Origin: Thermodesulfobacteriaceae bacterium
GTDB lineage: Bacteria; Desulfobacterota; Thermodesulfobacteria; Thermodesulfobacteriales; Thermodesulfobacteriaceae
NCBI GenBank assembly: GCA_025062245.1
Contig: JANXAD010000004.1
Span: 1-64,000 of the forward strand
DNA: 64,000 nt
Direction of reading: 5' to 3'
Shown here: one piece after another, positions 19,050 to 29,153 of the stretch
How positions within the stretch are numbered: the first letter of the stretch is position 1
How the letters are laid out: each line of letters opens with the position of its first letter
Translations under genes and position numbers: made by a program
The notes under the pieces: model-generated
What the model was told of the DNA's origin: nothing
The model's input: only the letters and a program-made list of their open reading frames with translations
Databases searched by the model: none

Positions 19050-20220
19050 ATGGAAAAGCAGAGCTTACTTCAGACTTACAAAAATGTAGATTTTGAAAAG
19101 TTGATAAGAAATTATGAGGAAGTTTTGTTAAATTTAAGGGGGTGTCTTTGACCTTCCGGTTTTACAAAATCGTCTTCAACAGATAGAAAGAGAGCTTCAA
19201 AAAAGTTCTAATTGGGATTCTACTTATTTTAAAAATCTTCTTAAAGAAAGAGCTCAAATTTCTGAGAGATTAGAATTATTTGAAGATCTGTCTAAGGAAT
19301 TTAGAGAGCTTATAGAGTGGTATAATTTTTATAAGGAAGAAAGATCGTGGGAAGTCTTAGAGGAGTTTTTATCCTTTCTTCATAGATTTGAAAGAAAGTT
19401 AAAAACTCAAGAGATGACCATTTTATTGGGTGAGGAATATGATCATTTATCAGCTATTTTAAGTCTTCATGCAGGAACTGGAGGAACGGATGCTCAAGAC
19501 TGGGCTTATATGCTTTTACGTATGTATACGAGATGGGCAGAAAAAAAGGGATACAAATTTAAAATAGTGGATATTTTACCTGGAGAAGAGGCAGGAATTA
19601 AAAGTGCTTTACTTATGGTGGAGGGTCCTTGGGCTTTTGGATATCTGAAGGGTGAAAAGGGGATTCACAGACTTATTAGGATTTCTCCCTTTGATGCTAA
19701 CTCTCGTCGTCATACCTCCTTTGCTTCTGTAACTGTTATTCCACAGATAGAGGAAGATGTAGAAGTAGAAATTCGTCCTGAAGATATAAAGATTGAGACC
19801 ATGAGAGCCAGTGGACATGGGGGTCAACATGTAAATAAAACCGAAACTGCAGTTAGAATTACTCACCTACCTACAGGTATAGTAGTAACTTGTCAAAATG
19901 AAAGGAGTCAATACTTAAATAAAATGACAGGTTTAAAAATTCTTAAAGCAAGACTTTATCAATTAGAAAAACAAAAATTAGAACAAAAGAAGGAAACCCT
20001 AATCGGAGAAAAGAAGGAGATAAGTTGGGGAAATCAAATTAGAACTTATATCCTTCATCCTTATAAGGTAGTAAAGGATCACCGAACTCAATATGAAGCT
20101 TATAAAGTTGAGGCTATTTTAGATGGAGAAATAGATGAGCTTATAAGAGAGTATCTAATTTGGTTAGCTAAGGGAAATATTAAAGAAAGGAAAGCCTTAG
20201 AGACAAAGGAGGTTAATTAA
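19050..20220 (+). CDS. prfB: peptide chain release factor 2, with programmed +1 frameshift at 19149-19151
   Basis: Frame 1 from ATG 19050 (MEKQSLLQTYKN...LNLRGCL) to AGG GGG TGT CTT TGA C; +1 frame continues DLPVLQNRLQQIERELQKSSNWD... into ORF 19414-20220 with SGHGGQHVNKTETAVRITH (GGQ). Confidence 0.92.
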
Positions 20221-20223
20221 AAA

Positions 20224-21363
20224 ATGAAAAAAGAAAAGATAAAAGCTTTGGTAATGTTGGAAGATGGAACCTATTTTTGGGGATGGTCTTTTGCTGGAAG
20301 GGGAGAAACTTTTGGTGAAATAGTTTTTAATACAGGTATGACAGGTTATCAAGAAATTCTTACAGACCCCTCTTATTATGGTCAAATTGTTACTATGACC
20401 TATCCCTTAATCGGTAATTATGGGATTAATTTTGAAGATTTAGAAAGTGAACGGATTCAAGTAGCTGGATTTATGGTTAGAGAATATCAACCCTTTTATA
20501 GTAACTGGAGGGCTACTAAATCCTTAGGTGATTGGCTTTCTGAAAACGGTATTTTAGGAATAGAGGGAATAGATACCAGAGCTCTTACAAGACACATCAG
20601 ACTTTTTGGAGCTATGAAAGGTGGGATTACTACAGAAACCTTAAACCCTAAGGAATTTTTAGAAAAAGTAAAACTTAGTCCGGATTATGTAGGAAGAGAT
20701 TTAATTCAGTATGTAACTTGTAAAGAACCTTATTATTATGGAAAAAACGGCAAGGAAATGAGAAAGCATTTTAAGGGAGAAGGAAAATATAAAATAGCGG
20801 TATTAGATTGTGGTTTAAAGTTTAATCAATTAAGACTTATGGTAGAAAGAGGTGCTGAGTGTTTGATTTTTCCTGCTTTTACTAAGGCAGAAGAAATTTT
20901 AGCTTGTAATCCTGATGGAGTTTTTTTATCTAATGGACCTGGGGATCCAGCTCCACTTAAATATGTAGTTTCTACAGTTAAGGAACTTTTGGGAAAAAAG
21001 CCTTTATTTGGAATCTGTCTTGGTCATCAAATTCTTGGACAAGCTCTGGGTGCTGAAACTTATAAGTTAAAATTTGGACATCGGGGAATTAATCATCCTG
21101 TTTTGAATTTGATTAATAAAAAAGTGGAAATAACCTCTCAAAATCACGGTTTTTGTGTAAATCCCGACAAATTACCCAAGGAAGTATGGATTACCCATCT
21201 TAATTTAAACGATAATACCTTAGAAGGAATTTATGTTCCAGAAATAAAGGCCTTCTCTGTTCAATATCATCCAGAACATGCTCCTGGTCCTCAAGACTCC
21301 GTTTATCTTTTTGATACTTTTTTCAAGTTAATGGAGGGAAGAGTTGAAAATTTATACACCTAA
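20224..21363 (+). CDS. carA: carbamoyl-phosphate synthase small subunit
   Basis: FNTGMTGYQEILTDPSYYGQIVTMTYPLIGNYG; GATase motif FGICLGHQILGQALG. Confidence 0.95.
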   Translation: MKKEKIKALVMLEDGTYFWGWSFAGRGETFGEIVFNTGMTGYQEILTDPSYYGQIVTMTYPLIGNYGINFEDLESERIQVAGFMVREYQPFYSNWRATKSLGDWLSENGILGIEGIDTRALTRHIRLFGAMKGGITTETLNPKEFLEKVKLSPDYVGRDLIQYVTCKEPYYYGKNGKEMRKHFKGEGKYKIAVLDCGLKFNQLRLMVERGAECLIFPAFTKAEEILACNPDGVFLSNGPGDPAPLKYVVSTVKELLGKKPLFGICLGHQILGQALGAETYKLKFGHRGINHPVLNLINKKVEITSQNHGFCVNPDKLPKEVWITHLNLNDNTLEGIYVPEIKAFSVQYHPEHAPGPQDSVYLFDTFFKLMEGRVENLYT

Positions 21364-22261
21364 GGATTTTCCTTTAAAGTTTGATACGGTTATAACTCTT
21401 GGAAGCTTTGATGGAGTTCATTTAGGACATCAAACCCTATTAAAGGAAACTAAAAATTTGGCTAAGAAATTAGAAGTTAAACCTTTAGTAGTCACCTTTG
21501 ACCCCCATCCTCGTCAAGTTTTACAACCCTATTCATCTTTTAAACTTTTAACTACCTTAGAAGAAAAGCTTAGTTTAATCTCAGAGTGGGGATTTGAAGA
21601 AGTTGCTATTATTCCTTTTACTAAAAGTTTAGCTGAGTGGAGTCCTGAATTTTTTGTTCAAGAATATATAGTAGATAATCTTAGAGCTAAAGGGGTGGTA
21701 GTAGGATTTAACTTTAGATTTGGTAAGCAAAGAAAGGGAGATGTAGAACTCTTAACCAACCTAGGTGAAAAATATAATTTTACAGTAAAAGTTATAGAAC
21801 CTATTTTTGTAAATGGATTTAGAATTTCAAGTTCTTTGATAAGAGGTCTTTTAGAAAAAGGTTCTATAGAATTGGCTAATAAACTTTTAGGAAGACCATA
21901 TTTTTTAACAGGAAAAGTAATAAAGGGAAAAGGAAGAGGAAGAATTTTGGGTTATCCTACAGCTAATCTTTCTATTTCATACTCTAAACTTATCCCCCTT
22001 TCCGGAGTCTATGCGGTGTGGATTACCCTTAGGGGGGAAAAGTTTAAGGGAGCTATGAATATCGGAAAAAATCCTACCTTTGATGAAAAGGACCTCTCCA
22101 TTGAGGTTTATATTTTTGATTTTAATTCGGAAATATATGGAGAAAAAATAAAAGTAGAATTAATAAATTATGTAAGAGGAGAAAAAAAATTTCCTTCACC
22201 TGAAGCTCTAAAACTTCAAATTGAAAAAGATTGTCAAAAAATTAGACAAGTTTTAGTTTAA
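21344..22261 (+). CDS. ribF: bifunctional riboflavin kinase/FAD synthetase
   Basis: LGSFDGVHLGHQTLL, VTFDPHPRQVL, GRGRILGYPTANL. Confidence 0.93.
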   Translation: MKIYTPKDFPLKFDTVITLGSFDGVHLGHQTLLKETKNLAKKLEVKPLVVTFDPHPRQVLQPYSSFKLLTTLEEKLSLISEWGFEEVAIIPFTKSLAEWSPEFFVQEYIVDNLRAKGVVVGFNFRFGKQRKGDVELLTNLGEKYNFTVKVIEPIFVNGFRISSSLIRGLLEKGSIELANKLLGRPYFLTGKVIKGKGRGRILGYPTANLSISYSKLIPLSGVYAVWITLRGEKFKGAMNIGKNPTFDEKDLSIEVYIFDFNSEIYGEKIKVELINYVRGEKKFPSPEALKLQIEKDCQKIRQVLV

Positions 22262-22491
22262 AGTTTCCCTTCTTTCTTAAGTTCCTCTATAAATAAATCA
22301 TAAACATTAACTTTTTTTCCTATCTTTTTAGGAATATTAACTCCTCTTTTACGCAATTCATTTACAATTTTATTTACTTGAAATTTACTAATTCCTAACT
22401 TTTCTGCAATTTCAGAGGCACTCATATTAGCATAACTTTCATAAACAAATTTTACATCTTCTAAAGTTAAAGTCCTACTTCTTTTTCTCAT
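22258..22491 (-). CDS. small helix-turn-helix DNA-binding protein
   Basis: 77 aa: SASEIAEKLGISKFQVNKIVNELRKRGVNIP HTH. Confidence 0.65.
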   Translation of the reverse strand: MRKRSRTLTLEDVKFVYESYANMSASEIAEKLGISKFQVNKIVNELRKRGVNIPKKIGKKVNVYDLFIEELKKEGKL

Positions 22492-22602
22492 AGAGATTCC
22501 TCCCCCTTTTTATTTTTCAAAAAATATAAACTCTAAAAGTTAAATATCAAGTATATTTCTTGTTGATTTTTGTTGATTTTTTTATAAAAAATTTAGATCT
22601 AA

Positions 22603-23367
22603 CTAAAAGTTTATAACCATGCTATGAAAAAATTCTTTTAATTTTTCTAAATCTGAATAATTGGTTAAATCAAATTGAATGGGTGTAATAGTAATATAAC
22701 CATTTTTTAAGGCAACTACATCTGTTTCAGGATCAGTTTCTGTATATTCTTCTGCACCTTGCCAATAATAAATTTTACCATGTAAATCTAATCTTTTCTC
22801 AAAAATTTCTTTTAATTTAGCCTTAGATTGTCTTACCACTTTTATTCCCTTTATTTGATAAGGATTTAAATTAGGAATATTAATGTTTAAACAAAAGAGA
22901 TTGCCTAAGGGTAGATTAGAAATTTTATTTAAAAAAGAACTTATAAAATGGGCACAAAAACAGTAATCAATATTTTCGTAAGCGTCTACAGAAATTGCTA
23001 TAGCTGGATAACCTAAAATTTTAGCCTCTGTAGCTGCAGAAACCGTTCCAGAGTATAAAACATTTATCCCTACATTAGCTCCTCTATTAATTCCAGAAAT
23101 TACTAAATCTATTGGACCAATGAGTTCATAAATAGCCAATTTTACACAATCGGCAGGTGTTCCACTTATGGCATATCCCCAGAAGAATTTTCCCTTTCTG
23201 ATTTCTCTTACTCTTAAAGGATAGTGAATAGTGATAGCATGACCTACCGCACTTCTTTCAGCCTCTGGAGCTACAATGTAAACTTCATGTTCTAAACTTA
23301 GAGTTTTATAAAGGGCACAAAGGCCATCTGCATAAATACCATCATCATTAGTAAGAAGGATTTTCAT
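22603..23367 (-). CDS. surE: 5'/3'-nucleotidase SurE
   Basis: MKILLTNDDGIYADGL, SGINRGANVGINVLYSGTVSAATEA. Confidence 0.95.
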   Translation of the reverse strand: MKILLTNDDGIYADGLCALYKTLSLEHEVYIVAPEAERSAVGHAITIHYPLRVREIRKGKFFWGYAISGTPADCVKLAIYELIGPIDLVISGINRGANVGINVLYSGTVSAATEAKILGYPAIAISVDAYENIDYCFCAHFISSFLNKISNLPLGNLFCLNINIPNLNPYQIKGIKVVRQSKAKLKEIFEKRLDLHGKIYYWQGAEEYTETDPETDVVALKNGYITITPIQFDLTNYSDLEKLKEFFHSMVINF

Positions 23368-23369
23368 CC

Positions 23370-23555
23370 CTACACCTCTTTAACTGTAGAATAAAAATAA
23401 ATTAAACATTGATTTCTATAAGGACAGTATTCCCTTAAATTTTTACAACCATCTTTTAAGGTTTTCCACTCTTGAAAGTATTCACAATATAACTTAACTT
23501 CTTCTGTTTGATTATTAGATAAATTTTCTTTTGTTTTTTCTTTATACTTTTTCAT
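23370..23555 (-). CDS. small cysteine-rich hypothetical protein
   Basis: 61 aa, five Cys (YCEYFQEWKTLKDGCKNLREYCPYRNQC), packed between surE and argJ with 2-4 nt gaps. Confidence 0.55.
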   Translation of the reverse strand: MKKYKEKTKENLSNNQTEEVKLYCEYFQEWKTLKDGCKNLREYCPYRNQCLIYFYSTVKEV

Positions 23556-23559
23556 TTAA

Positions 23560-24708
23560 TCAACTCCTATACTGAGCATTTATCTTAATATATTCTTCAG
23601 TTAAATCACAGGTTACTAATTCGTAACTTACTTTTCCCATTTTAAGTTTAACTAAAAGTTCTAATTTATATTTTTTCATTTCTTCTTTTATAACACTTTC
23701 TTTATTAATTACTTTAAAATTTTTAATCCAGGGTATTCCATTTAAATAAATTTCTACTTTTTCAGGATCGAATCTAACTTCAGTTTTACCTAAGGCAGCC
23801 AAAATTCTTCCCCAGTTAGGATCTTCTCCATAAAAGGCTGTTTTTACTAAAGGAGAATTAGCTACAGCTTGAGCTAATTTTTTAGCTTCTTTTTTACTTT
23901 TACTACCCTTAATTTTAATTTTTATAATTTTACTGGCTCCCTCTCCATCTCTTACTATTAAATGAGCTAACTCCTTAGCCACCTCTAAACATAGGTTTTC
24001 AAAATTTTTCCAGTTTTTAATATTTTTTAAATTGCTGGAAAGTATATATACTGTGTCATTAGTACTCATATCACCGTCTACAGTAATAGTATTAAAGCTT
24101 TGGTCTACTATTTTAGGAAGAAGTTTTTTAAATTGATTTTTAGGAACCTCTCCATCTGTAAGAATAAAGGCTAACATAGTAGCCATATTAGGAGCTATCA
24201 TGCCAGCTCCTTTAGCTATTCCTAAAATCCTAATTCCCTCTTTAGTTTCCTTGCTAACAATTTTAGGAAAAGTATCGGTAGTCATAATGGCTTGCGAAAA
24301 TAAAAGAGGATTTTCACTTGAAAGATTAGCTATTAGTTCTGGAATTTTAGGAAGTATCTTTTCTAAAGGTAGTTGGTCACCTATTATACCCGTTGAAGCT
24401 GGAAGGAGTTGTTTTTCAGAGATTCCTAAAAATTTAGAAGTTTCAGAAAGTAATTTTTGAGCTCTTTTTAAACCCTCCTCACCAGTGCAAGCATTAGCAA
24501 CTCCACTGTTAACTAAAATTCCCTTAGTAATGGGTTCTTTAATCAATTTTTTTCCTAAAATTACCGGAGCAGCCTTAACCACATTTTTAGTGAACACTCC
24601 CCAAGAGGTTCCTTCAGCGTTACAAAAAATTAAACCTAAATCTAACTTACCTTCCTTTTTTATCCCACAACTTACAGCTGAAAATAAAAAACCCTCAGGA
24701 ACTAACAT
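23560..24708 (-). CDS. argJ: bifunctional glutamate N-acetyltransferase/amino-acid acetyltransferase
   Basis: VNSGVANACTGEEG, ASTGIIGDQLP, AKGAGMIAPNMATMLAFILTD, ANSPLVKTAFYGEDPNWGR. Confidence 0.95.
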   Translation of the reverse strand: MLVPEGFLFSAVSCGIKKEGKLDLGLIFCNAEGTSWGVFTKNVVKAAPVILGKKLIKEPITKGILVNSGVANACTGEEGLKRAQKLLSETSKFLGISEKQLLPASTGIIGDQLPLEKILPKIPELIANLSSENPLLFSQAIMTTDTFPKIVSKETKEGIRILGIAKGAGMIAPNMATMLAFILTDGEVPKNQFKKLLPKIVDQSFNTITVDGDMSTNDTVYILSSNLKNIKNWKNFENLCLEVAKELAHLIVRDGEGASKIIKIKIKGSKSKKEAKKLAQAVANSPLVKTAFYGEDPNWGRILAALGKTEVRFDPEKVEIYLNGIPWIKNFKVINKESVIKEEMKKYKLELLVKLKMGKVSYELVTCDLTEEYIKINAQYRS

Positions 24709-24747
24709 AAATCGACTCCTTTTTAATTCTAAAATTAAAGAATAATT

Positions 24748-25728
24748 TTAAGAAGAACTACTTTTAAGTTGATTATATCTTTCTATAATTTCTTTTAAAG
24801 TAAAAAAAGACTCTAAGTGGTAACCTAATTCTTTAAGATTTTCTTTCCCCCCTTCCTCTCTATCAATTAGGGCTAAAATTTTAACAATTTGAAGTTCTGC
24901 CTCTTTACAAGCAGAAATAGCTTTAATTAAAGAGCTACCTGTAGTTACTACATCTTCTACTAAAACCACTATCATTCCTTTTTTAAAATTACCTTCTATT
25001 TGTTTTTGAGTCCCATATGGCTTAGGTTCCTTTCTTATTAAGAGACCTTCTAAGGGGATATTCTCACTGGATGCTTGAGCTAAAACGGCACTAACAATAG
25101 GATCTGCCCCCATACTCATTCCTGCAACTCCATCTATTTTTAAATACTTTATTTCGTTCCAAAAAAGTGCTCCAATTAAATTGAAAGTGTTAGAAAATAA
25201 GGTAATTTTTCTACAGTCTAAATAATAGGGACTTTCTTTTCCACTGGCTAAAAGAAAGGGTTTATTAGGACTATAAAGAAAAGCCCGTTCTAATATATAG
25301 GGAAATAGTTCTTCTTTCAAAAACTCCTTTTGCAAAACTTTGACTAATTCTACCCAAAGAGAAGTTTCTCTTAAAAATTGTTTCAGTTCTTTTTCAGCTT
25401 CCTCAGGTCCTTTGATACAGGCTAAATTATAATAGATCAAGTCTCTCATATAGGTATAACTTTCAGGAGATATCCAAATAATTTTAATTCCAAAACCATG
25501 ATTATGACCCCATACCACTTCTCCTCTAATTTCTAATTTTATAGGCGGGTCACAGCCTTCTAAATAGATAATTAAGTAAATTTCCTCTCCTACTTCAAGA
25601 GGATCTTTAGTTTTTAAAAATAGCCCTTCATAACTTATATTTTCTACTTCTCCTTCTCCCACTTTATTTTTACAGATATACTTAACTTTAGAAGAAAAGG
25701 GAGTCCTAAAATATTTTCTTCTTTCCAT
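24748..25728 (-). CDS. pyrE: PilZ domain-orotate phosphoribosyltransferase fusion
   Basis: N-terminus MERRKYFRTPF (RxxxR) and VENISYEGLFL (NxSxxG) = PilZ c-di-GMP motifs; C-terminus LASGKESPYYLDCRKIT and IVVLVEDVVTTGSSLIKAI = OPRTase with PRPP loop. Confidence 0.9.
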   Translation of the reverse strand: MERRKYFRTPFSSKVKYICKNKVGEGEVENISYEGLFLKTKDPLEVGEEIYLIIYLEGCDPPIKLEIRGEVVWGHNHGFGIKIIWISPESYTYMRDLIYYNLACIKGPEEAEKELKQFLRETSLWVELVKVLQKEFLKEELFPYILERAFLYSPNKPFLLASGKESPYYLDCRKITLFSNTFNLIGALFWNEIKYLKIDGVAGMSMGADPIVSAVLAQASSENIPLEGLLIRKEPKPYGTQKQIEGNFKKGMIVVLVEDVVTTGSSLIKAISACKEAELQIVKILALIDREEGGKENLKELGYHLESFFTLKEIIERYNQLKSSSS

Positions 25729-25738
25729 AAAAAGTTTT

Positions 25739-27628
25739 TTAATTTAATCTTTTGGTTTTTTTTAAATAAAATCTTCTTAACTCATCAATATCGTAGATTA
25801 AACTTTGGGTAAAGTTTTCATTTTCGGTATGTATGATATAGTTAAAAAATTTATCCCAACCCTTTTGAATTTTAATGTGAACTAAAACTACAATTCTATT
25901 TTTAAATCTATTTTCTATACTTTTCATTTTTTCTTTTTCATAGGTATCTTCTGGAATACCATCGGTAATAAAAAGTAAATCTCCTTTAAAGTTTTCTTTT
26001 TCCATAATATTATTTATAAAAGATAAAGGTTTATAATAATTTGTACCTCCCCCTGCACCTACTCTACTTACAGCTTCTAAAAAACGTTTCATTTGTTCCA
26101 AAAAGTTTCCTTTTAACTTTTGTTTTTTACCTCCTTTTTTGACTAAATAAAAATTTCTTTTATAATACAAAAATCCAAAATCAGATTGAACATTAAAAAA
26201 GGTTAGAATAAAAGGAATATTTTTATGAATAGCTTGTATAAGATAAAAGAGAGCGATGGCTTTAGCTTTACTTATGTTATCATTTTCTAACATAGAAGCA
26301 GAAACATCAATACACATAACAAAAGCACCATATCCAGCTTTTTCCTTAATTATATCTGGATATACTTTTAAGTTTCTTTCATAAAAATCTTTAACAAAAA
26401 GTTTTTTTTGATAGGTCATTTTAAGAAATTCATCTGAATAAAGTCTTTCTAAGTCATCTGAAAAGGTTATTCCAAATCTTGCAGGAGTTATTAATCTAAA
26501 TCTTTTAGCTTTCCAAAATTTCAACATATCTCCTAATAAAGAAAGAACTTTTTGTTTTTTAAGTTCTTTATAAATCATTATTCCCATAGCCTTCTCAGTA
26601 AGTTTTATTTCCTTATACTCCTTACCTGACAAAGTTACTAAAAACTCTTTTATTTCTTCTTTAGTTTTTTCAATATTTTCTAAATTTTTATCTAATTCTA
26701 AACCTAAATTTTCCTTGAGAAATTGTAAATCAGCTTTATAAATTTTTTCATTAAATGATTCGTATAAGTTTTCAACTATATATATAATATCTGAAGTTTT
26801 CTTTAAAAGATTTTCAATATTTTGTTCTCTTTTGTAATTTTTTAAAATTTCTTTAAACTTTTTTATAGTTTTTTCAAAGACAAATATATATTCTTTTATA
26901 TCTTTTAATTTTTTTATGGTTTTTTCCTTTTCAAGATATAAAATTTCATCAAGATTTAAATTATTATCAATTGCTTCAAATATTTTGTCAAAAAATCTTT
27001 CATTTACATCTTTCAATTCTTTTAAATTTTTTTCTATTAAACAAAAAATACTTAACATTTTTTCAAAAATTTCTTTTAGTTCTTCAGCATTAAAATTTAA
27101 AATTTCTTTGCCTATACTTTTAATAAGTTCTACAATTTGATTTTGAAACCCTTTTTCTTCTTCTTCAATTAAGAAGTAAAAATATAATAATTCTATAAGT
27201 TTATTATAAACATATTCGTGATAATATAAACTTATATTAAAATCTCCTTCTGTATAATCTTTAAACTTTTCAGTAAATTTAAGAATTAAAAGAGTAATGG
27301 TATTTTCTAAAGGATTTAAATCAAGTCTTTTTTTTACTTTACTATGATTATATAAAGCTTCAAAGGTTTCTAAAAATAGATCTGTTTTTATCTTATTTAA
27401 AACAAATTCTTTTTTAGTCTTTAGATCAGAAAAGTATTTTAAATCTCTCTCTGTATCGGCAAAGGAGGTGAGAATAAGAGGAGATTCAAAATCTTCGTGA
27501 AAGGTAGCATATTTTTCATAATCTTCAGAGGGATTAAAAAGTTTTATATAATCAATAGCCAGTCTTATGAGAGGGGGTATAATAAAGAATTCCCTTTCTA
27601 CCTTAGGTTTAAATTTAGCAAAAATCAT
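25739..27628 (-). CDS. von Willebrand factor A domain protein (ViaA/CoxE-like)
   Basis: MIDAS motif FVMCIDVSASM, GGGTNYYKPL, FITDGIPED; paired with AAA ATPase. Confidence 0.8.
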   Translation of the reverse strand: MIFAKFKPKVEREFFIIPPLIRLAIDYIKLFNPSEDYEKYATFHEDFESPLILTSFADTERDLKYFSDLKTKKEFVLNKIKTDLFLETFEALYNHSKVKKRLDLNPLENTITLLILKFTEKFKDYTEGDFNISLYYHEYVYNKLIELLYFYFLIEEEEKGFQNQIVELIKSIGKEILNFNAEELKEIFEKMLSIFCLIEKNLKELKDVNERFFDKIFEAIDNNLNLDEILYLEKEKTIKKLKDIKEYIFVFEKTIKKFKEILKNYKREQNIENLLKKTSDIIYIVENLYESFNEKIYKADLQFLKENLGLELDKNLENIEKTKEEIKEFLVTLSGKEYKEIKLTEKAMGIMIYKELKKQKVLSLLGDMLKFWKAKRFRLITPARFGITFSDDLERLYSDEFLKMTYQKKLFVKDFYERNLKVYPDIIKEKAGYGAFVMCIDVSASMLENDNISKAKAIALFYLIQAIHKNIPFILTFFNVQSDFGFLYYKRNFYLVKKGGKKQKLKGNFLEQMKRFLEAVSRVGAGGGTNYYKPLSFINNIMEKENFKGDLLFITDGIPEDTYEKEKMKSIENRFKNRIVVLVHIKIQKGWDKFFNYIIHTENENFTQSLIYDIDELRRFYLKKTKRLN

Positions 27629-29153
27629 TCATTCTCTCTTTAAATTTATTAGTCCAATCTTTAAAATCTTCCTTAGGTTTAAGGGTATCAGCAACTAAAT
27701 CGGGAAGGGAATCCCAATGAATTTTAGGTTCAAAAAGGGATAGAAAGTATCTAATAGCATACAGAACACGAGCTTCATCTATAATTTCTGAGGGAATTTC
27801 TTTACATAACTCCTTAATCTTTTCTATATCCCTATAGAGTTCATAATAGTAATTGAGTTCTTCTTCCATTTCTAAGAAAACCTTTAAAAGTTCTCTTTCT
27901 TTCTTTTCAATCCAATTTTGTATTTCTTCTATTTTAATACTTTCTATATCTACATGTTTTTCATTATCCTTAAAAAGCCGTGCCAGTATCAATCCTAAGG
28001 TAGTGTTAAAAAAATCCATAACAAAGTTAAAGGCCTCTAAATTTTCATTTAATCGGTTTTGCCTCTTAGCCCTTTCTAAAAGGTCATCTAAAACCTCAGT
28101 AAGGGATTTTTTATAGCTTAGATAAAGATAATTAGGAGGTAAATCCAAATTAAAACTGTTTATGACAGTTTCCAAAATTTGAATCTTATTTAAAATCACA
28201 TCCTTCATAGAAACCACTAAATTAATAATCCTTTTAGCCTTTTGTTTTATGTCTTCTCTATCAGTATAAATGGCATTTTCTACTAAGAATCCTACATCTT
28301 CATGGGTTACAAAAATTCTATTTTCTAAAACAGCTAAAATTTGAGCATAAGACAAAATATTGGCATATTTTCTTAAAGAGATTACAGCAGCATCAGGAAG
28401 TTCCTCATAAAGATACTCCCAGAGAGGAATTCCTGCATAAGAAATGATAGCTGGAATTTTAACCTTTTTAGCTATTTCCTTAATTTGGTCTAAAATTTCA
28501 GGAGAAGCAATAGGAGTTTCAAAGTCAAATTGTCTCATCTTTTCTTCATCATCAGTTAAAACATTGATAATAGAAAAATAGGGAGGCCTATCCATGTAAG
28601 GAACCAATTCACATCTATCTACTACAGCAATCATACCATTTTGTTTAGCATATATATCCTCAAGTTCTTCATATACATTTCCAGTAAGAAAGATAGCTCT
28701 GGTTTTTCCTTTAAGCACTTGGTCCTCTGGAGTAATAATTCTTTCTAACATATAAGTAGTTAGAATAGCTTTGATTTTTACATCTAAGTAGGCAAATTCG
28801 TCATAAATGTGAACTAAGGTATTTAAAAATCTTTCAGTTTTTCTTTGAAGTTTATTTTCCTTAAGAAGTTTTTCTGGGTCAAAATGTCCAATAATATCTT
28901 CTTTAGAGGTTCCTACATCCATATTTTTGTAAAAAACCTTATCCTTTCCGTAAAAAGCTGAAGCAGCCAGTCTTATCAAACGAGTCTTTGAAATTCCAGC
29001 AGGACCTATTAAATACATTACACCACCCTTTATTAAATTTAAAAGAACTAAGTCTATGATATGAGGTTGCCCCTTTACATAATCTCTAAGAATTTTTCTC
29101 ACCCTGTTTATTTCTTCTATAGCATAGTTCAAGGTCAATTCTATTTTTTCCAA
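27615..29153 (-). CDS. MoxR/RavA-type AAA+ ATPase
   Basis: MYLIGPAGISKTRLIRL Walker A variant as in RavA (GPPGIAKS), VHIYDEFAY Walker B, overlaps VWA gene. Confidence 0.75.
   Translation of the reverse strand: MEKIELTLNYAIEEINRVRKILRDYVKGQPHIIDLVLLNLIKGGVMYLIGPAGISKTRLIRLAASAFYGKDKVFYKNMDVGTSKEDIIGHFDPEKLLKENKLQRKTERFLNTLVHIYDEFAYLDVKIKAILTTYMLERIITPEDQVLKGKTRAIFLTGNVYEELEDIYAKQNGMIAVVDRCELVPYMDRPPYFSIINVLTDDEEKMRQFDFETPIASPEILDQIKEIAKKVKIPAIISYAGIPLWEYLYEELPDAAVISLRKYANILSYAQILAVLENRIFVTHEDVGFLVENAIYTDREDIKQKAKRIINLVVSMKDVILNKIQILETVINSFNLDLPPNYLYLSYKKSLTEVLDDLLERAKRQNRLNENLEAFNFVMDFFNTTLGLILARLFKDNEKHVDIESIKIEEIQNWIEKKERELLKVFLEMEEELNYYYELYRDIEKIKELCKEIPSEIIDEARVLYAIRYFLSLFEPKIHWDSLPDLVADTLKPKEDFKDWTNKFKERMNDFC

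Noticed and set aside
19149-19151. in-frame TGA suggesting prfB is a pseudogene
   Set aside because: Exact RF2 programmed-frameshift context explains it.
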